This document shows, piece after piece, positions 1-10,843 of a DNA stretch of 64,000 nucleotides. The notes below the pieces were generated by a model. It saw only the letters and a list, made by a program, of their open reading frames with translations, ran no database searches and had not been told where the DNA came from. The stretch's first letter is position 1, and every line of letters begins with the position of its first letter. A program made the translations under genes and the position numbers. The stretch covers positions 171,194,382-171,258,381 of the forward strand of contig JARDYH010000003.1 in the NCBI GenBank assembly GCA_029215795.1, written 5' to 3'. This DNA comes from Anniella stebbinsi (lineage: Eukaryota; Chordata; Lepidosauria; Squamata; Anniellidae).

Positions 1-733
1 GTGCAATAAAATGGTTGAGCAGAAAGACCCTGAGTGAAATTTTCTTCTCTACAGGCACAAACTAATGGCACAGCATCCAGCTGCACATGCATGAGTCACG
101 ATTAAAGCTTTTAACAATCTTATCACTTTAGAGATCTCCGCATGTACCGAATAATGATTTTCAGAGTACATATTTAACTTGCCTGTTCTCCTATGATGGG
201 GAGATAAAACCACCTCCTTCAAGCTTGGTGCTACAATATCTATTTAACAAAAAGGGGGAAGAACTAACACAGAATACTTTAAGGTGTAATTATAGCTGAC
301 AGAGGTAATAAATGTTAACCCGTCAAGGAGGAGTGAGAAAACTGCAAATGCAAAGAACATTCTTCCAGGAATAAACACTAATGTCATGAGCTACTTTTTA
401 GTGCAGCTTATTTTTCTCAAGTTCTTTGTTTCATACAGCAGCTAGACAGAGCAAGAAATTAATGATGACAATATTCTTTTTTTCTAAGAGTTATTTAGAG
501 AATGTCATCTGCCTACTCCTTCTGGACCTTCACCATATGATTCTGTTGGACATGTGCTCCATATCCATCCAAAGAATCCTCAAGACCTCTTTGTTTGGAC
601 CTGCAAACATCCTACTGTAGCTACATTCATCAAAGCTTTACAGCATTAACCATATGGCTCATGAAAGCAGGAGCCATGCCATCCTCAAAGTAGCTGCAAA
701 CCAAAAACGATCCAGTTGCTAGATATTTTATTA

Positions 734-910
734 TTGCTGTTTTTTCACTGTTGTATTGTTTTAATGGTTGGCATGATTGTATTTGATCATGATTTTATCT
801 TTTAAAGCAATCCTCTGAAACGAATGCCGAGGATTGATTTAAAAGATAAAATCATGATCAAATGCAATAATGCCAATCATTAAAACAATACAACAGTGAT
901 AAAGCAGCAA
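734..910. repeat. Foldback repeat, ~82-bp arms, 13-nt loop
   Basis: 734-815 pairs with 829-910 as an imperfect inverted repeat; TTAAAAGATAAAATCATGAT on one side mirrors the other. Probably a small MITE or an insertion-generated hairpin. No target duplication could be identified. Confidence 0.7.
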
Positions 911-2537
911 CATCTCATTGAAATAACCAGGGCTATCTGGCAACGCTACTGGTCAGGGAAATGTCTGAGCAGGTAGATGTGTTTTCAGTTGGTGGTGGAA
1001 ATACTCCATACCAGGAACCTACCTGGTCTCAGTGGAGGGACCATTAAATATGGTGAGCACCACAACCAAGAACATCCTCCTCTGGTCCATAGCAAAACAA
1101 GCCTCATTTTGCCAAAGTATGGTAAGCAAGGTCTAACCCTCAAAATGCAGAGACTAGGGTGGCCTATACTAGAAAGGTCCTGATCTCTTTAGGGCCTTAT
1201 AACTCAGCAGTTACACCTTGAACAAGGTTCAGGGCTACATACACATTTGCACTACAGTCCAATCAACATTCAATTATTCTATGCACATCAAACGGCTAAG
1301 TGGGGGACTTCATACCTTTGACTTTATGAAACATTTGAAAACATTCACATTTGTAGAGACTTAGGTCAACAATGAAAGCCACCAGAACATTGCGCTTCTA
1401 CATTGGCTTTGCACAACCTAGGGTGCCCTGAATGTCATAGCTTGCCATGTATTGGAATGGTGCAACTGGCACCTTTAGCGAACACTGATGCCTTACAAAC
1501 CTTTGTTTGATTTCATCCAGATCCTATTTTCAACCGCCCACCCACAGTGAACCACTTACTGTGTCAAAATTAAAGCAAAAACACATGCATTTGGGGAAAG
1601 AGCTGCCCATTTGTGCTGGAGAAAAAAGAAAGAACTTGAGAAAAGGAAACCACAGATCAGTGCAAGCTAGCTATTTCCTTTAAGGACAAACAGCCAGTGT
1701 TGGGCACAGCTGGGAACAAAAAGCACAGAAACAGAAAGTAGTAATAGAAGAAGATGAGGAATTAAATGACCCAAGACCTTAGAGAGAGAAAAGCGGACAC
1801 ATCCTGCTCAGCAGCTGGTTTTCAGGACTTGCTGAGCCCTTTCAAATACCTCCAAGCCTGCTCAGCACCCTTGGAGGTGTTGGAGAAAACGTTTCCTCAG
1901 TATTGTAGGAAGGTGTGTAGCCTTGTAACTTGCTGGGCAGTTCATGGATTTCCCAAGTAGCTTATCTACCCAGGCTGTCAAAGGCCCTGGAAACTTTAAC
2001 AAAGGCTCAGCAGGCTGCCTTCCTCTGTGTCCCCTGCAACACCACCCTGCTTTTTTTATACATTTTCAGTCCATGAATATGCATCTATAGCACAATTCCA
2101 GAGTATCATTTCCTGTTACCCTAGCATGTAAATATTTAATGGTACTTCCATGTGTGCACATGGATGTGGAATGCCTGTCATGGTGACTGATGTAACGCAT
2201 TCAGAATCCTGACATACTGGTGTATAAAGCCTTGACTTGCAAGTTACCTATACCAGACTGGCCTTTCAAGTAATGGAACATGTACACATTAACCCTTGTA
2301 AGCATTCTGAAAAGGAGACAATATATAAACATGTTACAAAAAGCTGTATGTTCTATAAGGTTACCGTGGCGGTAACTTGTCAATGCACATAGGAGTACCC
2401 GAATTGGATATATCTGCTAGTACTTGTGGGCCTACACCAAACAGATATGCAGTTTCACACGACATGTGCACCTTTTCAGCAAGCATCCCCCACGTTCCTG
2501 ATAAGCTATAATTACAAAACAAATCACAACTTCAGAC

Positions 2538-2581
<44 letters not shown>
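2538..2581 (+). repeat. Compound microsatellite (TC)n(AC)n
   Basis: About 14 CT units followed by about 8 AC units. Confidence 0.95.
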
Positions 2582-2645
2582 TAAAGATGGCTCAGTTACA
2601 AAACTACAGCTATTTTGTTGAGACCACTAATGCAACATTAACCCT

Positions 2646-3279
2646 CTCTAGAGTTGGAAGACCTAAAGTCAGTAGTGCATGCACTGGTAACTTCGAGGCT
2701 CGACTTCTGCAATGCGCTGTACATAGGGCTACCTCTGTGCCTAGTCCGGAAACTTCAACTAGTTCAAAATATGGCAGCCAGGTTCATCACCGGTACACCT
2801 AGGGGTGACCATATTACGCCAGCTTTAAAATCGCTCCACTGGCTGCCAATTAGTTTCCGGGCGAAGTACAAAGTGTTGGTTATTACCTTTAAAGCCCTAC
2901 ATGGTTTGGGTCCAGCTTACCTGCGGGATCGCCTTCTCCCATCAAATCTGCCCCGCATGCTCAGGTCCTCTGGGAAGAACTTACTACAGTCGGCCAAGAC
3001 TAGGCTGACAACCGTTACCCAGAGGACCTTCTCTTCTGCCGCTCCCAGACTGTGGAATGACCTGCCGGAGAAGAGTCATCAACTTAACAGTCATTTAGAA
3101 TTTAAGAAAGCCATAAAGACTGTTCTCTTCCGGCAGGCATCCCAGTGGAATTTTAGAATGTTTTTAGGATGTTTTTAGGATTTTTTTAGGATGTTTTAAT
3201 GTGTGTCATGTTTTAAGTATTTTATCATATTCTTGTTCCCCGCCTCGATCCAAACGGAGAGGCAGGTAAGAAATAAATA

Positions 3280-3318
<39 letters not shown>

Positions 3319-3322
3319 GAGA
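2646..3322 (+). mobile_element. L2/CR1-clade LINE, 3' end
   Basis: A 174-codon open frame (2654-3178) contains the LINE reverse transcriptase C-terminal signature: LDFCNALYIGLP, LVQNMAARFITGT, DHITPALKSLHWLPISFRAK, FKALHGLGPAYLRDRL, SAAPRLWNDLPE. The tail 'cccgcctcgatcc...aggcaggtaagaaataaat' ends in (ATT)n at about 3281-3318. It is 5'-truncated. The same family recurs at 21.8, 39.3, 52.1, 55.0 and 55.9 kb. Confidence 0.85.
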
Positions 3323-3401
3323 TTGTAGACGAATGAATTTCCGTCTGAATTTTCCATCAGCAGCCATTTCTACTTGTCTGGGAGAGGAAAGAAAATGATT
3401 T

Positions 3402-3680
3402 CACGGTTTAGGAGTGCTCCTAGATTCATCATTGTCATTTGAAACCCTAGTGACTTCCATGGCATGGAACGCCTTTTGCAAACTTCAGCTGGCATGCCAA
3501 CTACACCTATTCCTGGACAGGGATACCTTAACCACTGTGATCTATGCACTGGTTATCAAGAGACTGTACTGCTCTCATGCTTTTTATGCGGGGATACCCT
3601 TGAGGCTGATTCAGAAGATGCAGCTAGTACAGAATGCTGCAGCTAGGCTGTTGGAATGCATCACTATGTGCACATGACAC
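3402..3680 (+). mobile_element. LINE fragment, left part (split by the palindromic element)
   Basis: This encodes a decayed LINE reverse transcriptase C-terminus (LLDSSLSFE..., DTLTTVIYALVIKRL, KMQLVQNAAARLL). It continues after the inserted transposon at 6663 with 'ccaatgttgaaagagctgcacttgctgcc', which corresponds to the TPMLKELHLLPV step of the same domain. Confidence 0.8.
3673..3680. repeat. Left 8-bp target-site duplication of the palindromic element
   Basis: CATGACAC directly precedes TAGGGATGTGCA. The same 8 bases directly follow the right terminus. Confidence 0.85.
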
Positions 3681-3699
3681 TAGGGATGTGCACTGACCC

Positions 3700-3806
3700 C
3701 CCGGATCGGATCGGATAGCGGATCGGAATCGGACCTGGGGGGTCGGATCGGATCGGAGGCTGGTCGGATCGGATCGGACCAGATGTCCGATCCGGATCGG
3801 ACGCCA
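3700..3806 (+). repeat. GATCGG-rich subterminal array, left end
   Basis: Irregular repeats of GGATCGGATCGG read on the plus strand, interrupted by short unique pieces, and closed by the 18-bp perfect palindrome GTCCGATCC/GGATCGGAC before the arm proper starts at GCCATTTTGAATGC. It is unusually CpG- and GATC-dense for this window. Confidence 0.85.
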
Positions 3807-3848
3807 TTTTGAATGCTTTTTCTCATAGCCAAGTATTGTTTTACAAAA

Positions 3849-4905
3849 ACGCCTATAACTTTTTCATTTTTAAAGATAGAAGGATGAAACTTGGGCACAT
3901 TGTAGACTGGTTAGGGGTAGTTATCTGTGAGAAATTTCAGAAAGATTGGTGCATGCATTTTGTGGCAATTAATTTTTTAATAAATACCCAGGAATGCCTA
4001 TAACTTTGTCATTTTTAAAGTTACACACATGAAACTTTGCCACATTGTAGGGGGTACCTTGGGACCTATGTGTGTGAAATTTCAGAAACGTAGGTGCTTG
4101 TCTTGTGTGGCAATTAATTTTTAGAAAAATGGGTAGTAGTGGGGTAAATACAGTTACGCCTCCCATTTTTTTATTTTTGAAGATACAAACAGGAAACTTG
4201 GGCACATTACAGGTACCACTTGCCTTGATATGTGTGTGAAATTTCAGAAACATTGGAGCTTTCCTTGTGTGGCAATTAATTTTTGAAACAATGAGGAAAG
4301 AAACACCTATAACTTTGTCATTTTTAAAGTTACACACATGAAACTTTGCCACATTGTAGGTGGTACCTTGGGACCTATGTGTGTGAAATTTCAGAAACAT
4401 AGGTGCTTGCCTTGTGTGGCAATTAATTTTTTAATAAATACCCAGGAATGCCTATAACGTTGTCATTTTTAAAGTTACACACATGAAACTTTGCCACATT
4501 GTAGGCGGTACCTTGGGACCTATGTGTGGGAAATTTCGGAAACTTAGGTGCTTGCCTTGTGTGGCAATTAATTTTAGAAAAATGGGTAGTGGTGGGGTAA
4601 ATACAGTTACGCCTCCCACTTTTTTATTTTTGAAGATACAAACAGGAAACATGGGCACATTACAGGTACCACTTGGCTTGATATGTGTGTAAAATTTCAG
4701 ACAGCTGGGTCCAGGCATGTGGTGGCAAGGTATTTTTGAAACAATGAGGAAAGAAACGCCTATAACTTTTTTATTTTAAAAGTTAGAAGTCTGAACATTG
4801 CTCACTTTGTAGATGGGTTAGGGGTAGATATGTGTCAGAAATTTCAGAATTATAGGTCCAGGCATTTGATGGCTATGGAATTTTTAAATTACATGTTTCA
4901 AAAAA
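3849..4905 (+). repeat. Tandem ~150-bp units in left arm (about 7 copies)
   Basis: Degenerate units start near 3849, 3995, 4146, 4302, 4449, 4608 and 4757. Each begins with a version of GCCTATAACTTTKTCATTTT, continues through TAAAG..TGAAACTTKGSCACATT and GAAATTTCAGAAA, and ends with TTGTGTGGCAATTAATTTTT. The variants recur in an alternating pattern, so the array may itself have grown by duplication of two or three units at a time. Confidence 0.8.
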
Positions 4906-4919
4906 ATTTCTACAGAGGC

Positions 4920-5405
4920 CAGGTCTTCCCCTCCCGCTTCGCGCGAAGAAAAGGAAACACTCTCTCGTCTCGATCCCTTTGATCCTTGCTAGTAGTATCC
5001 ATTACAGGGCTCGTGTTTCCTTTCCTACTTTCACTTTTCAAGCAGAACGGCTGAGCCTAGCTGAGTTTTGCAGCCATGCGTGCAAGGAAGGATCACTCTG
5101 GTCTCGATCCCTTTGATCCTTGGTAGTATCCATTACAGGGCTCGTGTCTGCTTTCACTTTGTACTCAAGCAGACACGAGCCCTGTAATGGATACTACTAG
5201 CAAGGATCAAAGGGATCGAGACCAGAGTGATCCTTCCTTGCACGCATGGCTGCAAAACTCAGCTAGGCTCAGCCGTTCTGCTTGAAAAGTGAAAGTAGGA
5301 AAGGAAACACGAGCCCTGTAATGGATACTACTAGCAAGGATCAAAGGGATCGAGACGAGAGAGTGTTTCCTTTTCTTCGCGCGAAGCGGGAGGGGAAGAC
5401 CTGGC
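4920..5405. repeat. Nested foldback core of the palindrome
   Basis: Around the centre each arm contains two copies of a block beginning CTCGATCCCTTTGATCCTTG and ending ATTACAGGGCTCGTGT (about 4965-5024 and 5104-5147 on the left). They are separated by a segment with TTTCACTTTTCAAGCAGAAC. The innermost hairpin is CTCGTGTCTGCTT (5141-5153) pairing with 5167-5179 across a 13-nt loop. A 12-bp perfect palindrome CTTCGCGCGAAG lies at the outer edge of the core on both sides. Confidence 0.8.
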
Positions 5406-5417
5406 CTCTGTAGAAAT

Positions 5418-6474
5418 TTTTTTGAAACATGTAATTTAAAAATTCCATAGCCATCAAATGCCTGGACCTATAATTCTGAAATTTCTGACACATATCTACC
5501 CCTAACCCATCTACAAAGTGAGCAATGTTCAGACTTCTAACTTTTAAAATAAAAAAGTTATAGGCGTTTCTTTCCTCATTGTTTCAAAAATACCTTGCCA
5601 CCACATGCCTGGACCCAGCTGTCTGAAATTTTACACACATATCAAGCCAAGTGGTACCTGTAATGTGCCCATGTTTCCTGTTTGTATCTTCAAAAATAAA
5701 AAAGTGGGAGGCGTAACTGTATTTACCCCACCACTACCCATTTTTCTAAAATTAATTGCCACACAAGGCAAGCACCTAAGTTTCCGAAATTTCCCACACA
5801 TAGGTCCCAAGGTACCGCCTACAATGTGGCAAAGTTTCATGTGTGTAACTTTAAAAATGACAACGTTATAGGCATTCCTGGGTATTTATTAAAAAATTAA
5901 TTGCCACACAAGGCAAGCACCTATGTTTCTGAAATTTCACACACATAGGTCCCAAGGTACCACCTACAATGTGGCAAAGTTTCATGTGTGTAACTTTAAA
6001 AATGACAAAGTTATAGGTGTTTCTTTCCTCATTGTTTCAAAAATTAATTGCCACACAAGGAAAGCTCCAATGTTTCTGAAATTTCACACACATATCAAGG
6101 CAAGTGGTACCTGTAATGTGCCCAAGTTTCCTGTTTGTATCTTCAAAAATAAAAAAATGGGAGGCGTAACTGTATTTACCCCACTACTACCCATTTTTCT
6201 AAAAATTAATTGCCACACAAGACAAGCACCTACGTTTCTGAAATTTCACACACATAGGTCCCAAGGTACCCCCTACAATGTGGCAAAGTTTCATGTGTGT
6301 AACTTTAAAAATGACAAAGTTATAGGCATTCCTGGGTATTTATTAAAAAATTAATTGCCACAAAATGCATGCACCAATCTTTCTGAAATTTCTCACAGAT
6401 AACTACCCCTAACCAGTCTACAATGTGCCCAAGTTTCATCCTTCTATCTTTAAAAATGAAAAAGTTATAGGCGT
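5418..6474 (-). repeat. Tandem ~150-bp units in right arm (mirror of left)
   Basis: This is the reverse complement of the left-arm array, unit for unit, with only scattered single-base differences seen by eye. It was recognised because the minus-strand peptides from the left arm reappear letter for letter on the plus strand here. Confidence 0.85.
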
Positions 6475-6514
6475 TTTTGTAAAACAATACTTGGCTATGG
6501 GAAAAAGCATTCAA

Positions 6515-6645
6515 AATGGCGTCCGATCCGGATCGGACCTCATCGGATCGGATCGGATCGGAGGTTGTCCGGATCGGATCGGATCGGATTTTCCCGATTT
6601 TGGGTCGGATCGGATTCGGATCGTGGATCGGATCCGATCCGATGC
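6515..6645 (+). repeat. GATCGG-rich subterminal array, right end
   Basis: It begins with the same 18-bp palindrome and continues with GATCGGATCGG runs, again mostly reading GATCGG on the plus strand. Relative to the inverted arms it is therefore in direct orientation with the left array and not a mirror image. Array length and spacers differ from the left end. Confidence 0.8.
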
Positions 6646-6654
6646 ACACCCCTA

Positions 6655-6662
6655 CATGACAC
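6655..6662. repeat. Right 8-bp target-site duplication of the palindromic element
   Basis: CATGACAC follows the right terminus TGCACACCCCTA and matches 3673-3680 exactly. The LINE sequence resumes after it. Confidence 0.85.
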
Positions 6663-7082
6663 CAATGTTGAAAGAGCTGCACTTGCTGCCAGTTTACTAT
6701 AAAGCCTTAAGCAACTTAGGGCCAAGTTACCCAAAAGACCATCTCCCCCGATATAGATCCATTAGACCACTATAAATCTCAGGGGAGGCCTTGCTGTTCA
6801 TGTCACATCCTGAAGAGTCCCACCTAGTAGCAACACAGCAGCGAGCCTTCACTGTGTTGGCACCCTCCCTCTGGAATGACCTCGCCTCTGCAATACATCA
6901 GGCACCGCTCATCATGTGCTTTTGACAATTACTAAAAATGTATTTGTTTCCCCTGGCTCTTACCAACCATTACCATTTGTTGTGGTGCTTTTATAACGTC
7001 ATTATTGTTTTACAATTTGTTGTAAACTGCTTCGTGATTTTTAAAATGGGATGCAGAACATAAATATTCTAAAATAAATAAA
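6663..7082 (+). mobile_element. LINE fragment, right part (continuation of 3402-3680)
   Basis: It resumes the LINE coding sequence and 3'UTR. It includes 'tgttggcaccctccctctggaatgacctc' (the APSLWNDL motif) and ends in a tail with 'gggatgcagaacataaatattctaaaataaataaa'. Several stops and frameshifts show an old, inactive copy. Confidence 0.75.
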
Positions 7083-7754
7083 GCCAACCTGCCATTCTAG
7101 CTCCTCCCCTCCAAGGCCTCTCTCCTCAATGCTACTTCAAGTTGATCACAATCAGTTATATAACTTTAAGAACAAGTATCTGCGTTTGATTACTTTCCTC
7201 TCCCCACCTTTCTTTTCTCCTTTTAATTTGTATCTATTATAGTCCCTGTGATCAGGGACAGTCTTGTTTCACTCTATGTATATATCAGTACAGCTCTAGA
7301 AACATTTTAGGTGTTTTAAATATGAACAATAAAATTGAACGTATTAGATTATTAGGTAAGACTACACCCATGCTTACTAGGCAATAAAGTGTACAGAAAT
7401 CTGAGTAAGCGTAATTTGTTTAAAAACCATTTTACATGGATACATTTATCAGCCTATAGTTTCAGTCTACTGATACTGATTACATGGTTATGAAACATAC
7501 ATTATAGGAAACCAAACTAACATCTGGTAGGTAGAATGACACTATTTATACACCATTTCTGGCTACAGGAAGTTACAACTGCTCCCTTACCAATTTAGAG
7601 GAACAGGGGACGGGGGGTCCCAGCAGCTGGTGATCTTTGCCAGCTTTAATTATATTAAGGACTTTCAAGCATTCTGGAAAGACAGTTCTATGAAGTATTC
7701 AGGTACATATAACCATACACTGTGTATGGTTAAAAATTAAATCCGCAAAGCACA

Positions 7755-8132
7755 TTATTGCACATAGGTATTGTTGTTGCAGGAGTGCTCAGGAGACAGG
7801 GTCTTTTTGGTGGTAGTATCCTTCTTCTGCAACACCTGGCACCTTCCTTGATCTGTACTTCGGCTACCAGGCAAAGTCCTGTTTTGAGATAAACTGGGTA
7901 CACTTGAAATGTTTAACATGTTCCCTTCTAATGAATGTGAAATAGCAGTCTGGATGGAACTAGATATTACAAGAGTCACATGGCTGCTACTGAAATCCTC
8001 TCTCCTCTGCAATGTCTCATGTTTTGAAGTACTTGGACATGATGCCACCATGCTCTGGGTTTGCATGCCCTCCATTGGGATGAAAACACAACCATGTTGT
8101 GTTGCTGCTTTATTTAAGCTAGTTAAGTAAGC
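7755..8132 (-). other. Unexplained 126-codon open frame in intron 8
   Basis: Open from an in-frame TGA just upstream to a TAA at 7757-7755. The Ser/Thr-rich translation includes MVASCPSTSKHETLQ and ends in KTLSPEHSCNNNTYVQ. The minus strand is the ASCC3 sense strand. The frame starts with TTG, not ATG, and no convincing acceptor precedes it. I do not recognise the peptide. It could be chance, an alternative terminal exon or an old retrocopy. Confidence 0.2.
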
Positions 8133-8740
8133 CAAATTTCAGTATTTAAAGTACCTAAATTTTATACTTTCACATTCCAACAAGTAAACTCTCAAAGTGC
8201 CTAAAATATTATCAAACATCACAGGCTGCTCTTGGGGAAAGATAAGTTTTCCTAATAATTATTGTCAACAAATTTGCAGGACGCACAATGTATATTCTGT
8301 TAATGTCTGTAACAAAAGGATAGTGTTTCATTACTCTATCCACAACAAGCCTTTAATATGTAAATCTTTTGAAATAATTAGAATATCTTGTCTGTGTAAC
8401 TTTCACCATGCTTGCCAAACAAAAACTTAACCCAAGTTAATAACAGTGTTCAAATACTAGTTGTTTCCTAGTAATTATATGGAGAAAAGCTGACCCAAGT
8501 TTCCTGAAGTAGAAATTACACAATATGTGCCTGTATAAAAACAAAAACTGTTTACATCTAAATTTCATAACATATATTTGTTCTCAAAGAAAATAAAAAT
8601 GAAGTATAGATTCTTTTAAACTAGAACATATTAAAAATCTAATTAAACTCTGCAAAGGCAAAAACATATGGATTTAATCCAAAGTGCTCCACATTTTTAT
8701 GGAGGCAAACCCTTTGCATGGGAGCAGATGTTCCACACTA

Positions 8741-9003
8741 GGGCTGTTCACACAACACACTAACCCACACTCAGAGGCTGAGTGTGGGTTGTTGAGCCAT
8801 GAGTTGTTTGTTGAGCACATTGTCTGAACCAGGTTATGCAGTCTGGCTTATTTTTCCTCAAACAAGCCACCTTGAGAACTCATGGCTTGTTGGATTGTTC
8901 AAGATGGTTAAAAAGCCATCCAGCAGAAAATGTCCTGAGTTCAGGCAACATGCTAACCCACAGTTCAACAACCTACAGGGTTAGCACGTTGTGTGAACAG
9001 CCC
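8741..9003. mobile_element. MITE-like foldback, TIR GGGCTGTTCACACAACACAC
   Basis: The left end GGGCTGTTCACACAACACAC is mirrored by the right end GTTGTGTGAACAGCCC. The inside is rich in 'gttgttgagcc/ggctcaacaac' self-complementary pieces. No transposase is encoded. A clean target duplication was not seen. Confidence 0.6.
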
Positions 9004-9620
9004 CACTGTGTGGGGTTATTCAAACATGACAGCCTACCATGGTTATTTAACCTATGGTGAGGCTGTGGCACATGCGACGCCATTTTGAATATGCAATCCC
9101 TACTCGGGGTTGTTGTGTCATGTGAACTTAGTGATCATGGATTATGTGAGGATTAAACAACCTTCGCATAACCCATTGCCTGTTTTAAGGTAATGTGAAG
9201 GTTGTTTAACTCTCGTATAATCCACACTTGCCAGGTTTGCATCAAAGAACAACTCCTGAGTAAGGGTTCCACATGGAATATGTCACCCACAGGCACCACA
9301 GCTTATTCTGGGTTATTTAAGACACTAGCTGGGTTCACACAACACGACAACCCACTCTCAAGGATGTGTATGGGTTGTTGTTCAACTGTGACTTGCTGAA
9401 ATGTGGGTTGTTGCATTATGTAAACCCAGTCACATTAACAAACATGGCTTGTTAACCACGAAGAATTCACAGTTCACAACCCAACAACAAACCCTAAGTT
9501 CACTTTGTGGGTTGTTCATGGTTAACAAAACAACACAACAACCAATGGTTCAATAACACACGGTTCAACAACCCACACTTTATTGAACCCACATTCAACC
9601 CTGTCATGACTCACTCACCT
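9004..9620. mobile_element. Cluster of degraded MITE-like foldback copies
   Basis: Repeated 'caacaacccaca', 'gttcacacaacac' and 'gggttgttg' blocks in both orientations resemble the preceding element. At least one copy seems to start at 9,324 (GCTGGGTTCACACAACACGA). The boundaries cannot be fixed by eye. Confidence 0.45.
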
Positions 9621-10334
9621 TGAGACTCCTTTTTACCTTTCTCTTTAAAGAATCCCAACCATGAACACAGTCGGTATATGGCTACCCACTCAGTGGATTA
9701 TTTTTCCTTTCTGTTCCCATCTCTGGGCATCACCCTTTTACTCTCCCATTGGTTCAGTGACTCTATGACCCCCGTTTTGGTCACACAGCAACCATCTTAG
9801 CACTTTGTGTTCCTTTTTATTCACTTTATCTTTACCGCTGCCACCATATAACTCCATACCTTACTTCAGGTACTTAAAGAATCCAATCCAGTGTGAAACA
9901 AAATAACTTTTATTTAACAAGAAGTAAGTTCATGCATTTTAACAAGCTAGTGGTTTCATTTGGTTCAGTACTTGGTTGTTACAATAAACATGTCACGTAT
10001 CCTCACCTACTCTACCCTCTAAAGTCAAATCTAACTCCTCCTGCTCCCTCTTATTCCCAAAATAATAAAACGCAGACCCTGCACTAATCTATCCTCTTCA
10101 TACCATATTTTCTGGTGGGAAAATACCTTGGATTTTCCCAGCAACTTTGAGTATCTATGGGATTGTTCTGGGTACCCCAAAGAACAAAGATTATTACCTC
10201 TGATTGTGGGCACTATAAAAATGCATATGGTCTGTCAGGTAAAGCTGGTCTTGACCAAGGGCCCAAGTTCCAAATTATACTTCCCTGCCACAGAGAAACA
10301 ACTCTTCAGGCCAGCTTCCCAGCTATAACTCAGT

Positions 10335-10843
10335 GGCTCAGTTCGGACGACACATTAGGCAACGGAGGAGGGGGGGAACAATCATCAGTTGTGTTGCTTA
10401 TTGTGTCGTCTGGAGGGCAGCACACAACGCACACACAACTGACAGTACGTTAATCAGGCACTTTAAACAATGGAGCGAAACAACGGACTTGCACGTTGTT
10501 TAGCCCGAAGCCCCGTTGTTTAAAGTGTCGTCCGAATTCAGCCCCCCCTCTCTCCGTGGACTATTCCGTTTCAGAATAGAGTTCTGCTGCCTAGAGCAGC
10601 CAAAAAAACCCAGCCACTCTATGCAGCCGGCAGAACTCATGGTGCATGCTGGGATACAGTTGGGGGACACACGGAGGAGAGGCTACAACCAAAATGGCCG
10701 CCGCAAGTTCCGAGCAGCCGGGGCGTTTGCCAGTTCCGCGCAGCGCCAGCTGCAGTGTGTCATCTGTGGAGCTCCTCCTGCCTAACACACGGTCAGTACG
10801 TTATTTAGCCCTCTGTTGCTTAATACGTCGTCCAAACTGAGCC
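10335..10843. mobile_element. Non-autonomous TIR element, 3-bp duplication AGT
   Basis: The left TIR GGCTCAGTTCGGACGACACA mirrors the right TIR ACGTCGTCCAAACTGAGCC. Both flanks show AGT. An internal GTCGTCCGAATTCAGCC near 10,526-10,541 suggests a nested or compound copy. Length 509 bp; no transposase. Confidence 0.65.

Larger units (their letters stand above)
3681..6654. mobile_element. Giant palindromic hAT-like non-autonomous transposon (2,974 bp)
   Basis: The ends are TAGGGATGTGCA on the left and, reversed, TAGGGGTGTGCA on the right, flanked by a perfect 8-bp duplication CATGACAC. An 8-bp duplication and TAGGG-type termini are typical of the hAT superfamily. About 1.35 kb on each side are nearly identical inverted arms (e.g. 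4452-4718 mirrors 5605-5871, and 3969-4400 mirrors 5923-6354) meeting at about 5160 with a loop of about 13 nt. No transposase is encoded. Open frames inside the arms merely translate the tandem units. It interrupts a LINE copy, so it is younger than that LINE. Confidence 0.85.

Noticed and set aside
2654..3178. 174-codon frame as a host gene
   Set aside because: It is the C-terminal end of a LINE reverse transcriptase with the family's tail directly downstream; the same sequence recurs several times in the window.
3969..6354. Repeated 143-, 88- and 69-codon frames rich in FLKFHTHR and VAKFHVCNFKND in both arms of the palindrome
   Set aside because: They are direct translations of the tandem ~150-bp units and appear identically in mirror image. 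No domain, no start context; not genes.
3681..6654. Assembly or amplification artefact as explanation for the palindrome
   Set aside because: A foldback artefact would not create different outer ends (left and right GATCGG arrays differ) or an 8-bp target duplication within a LINE that continues on the far side. Still worth checking in reads.
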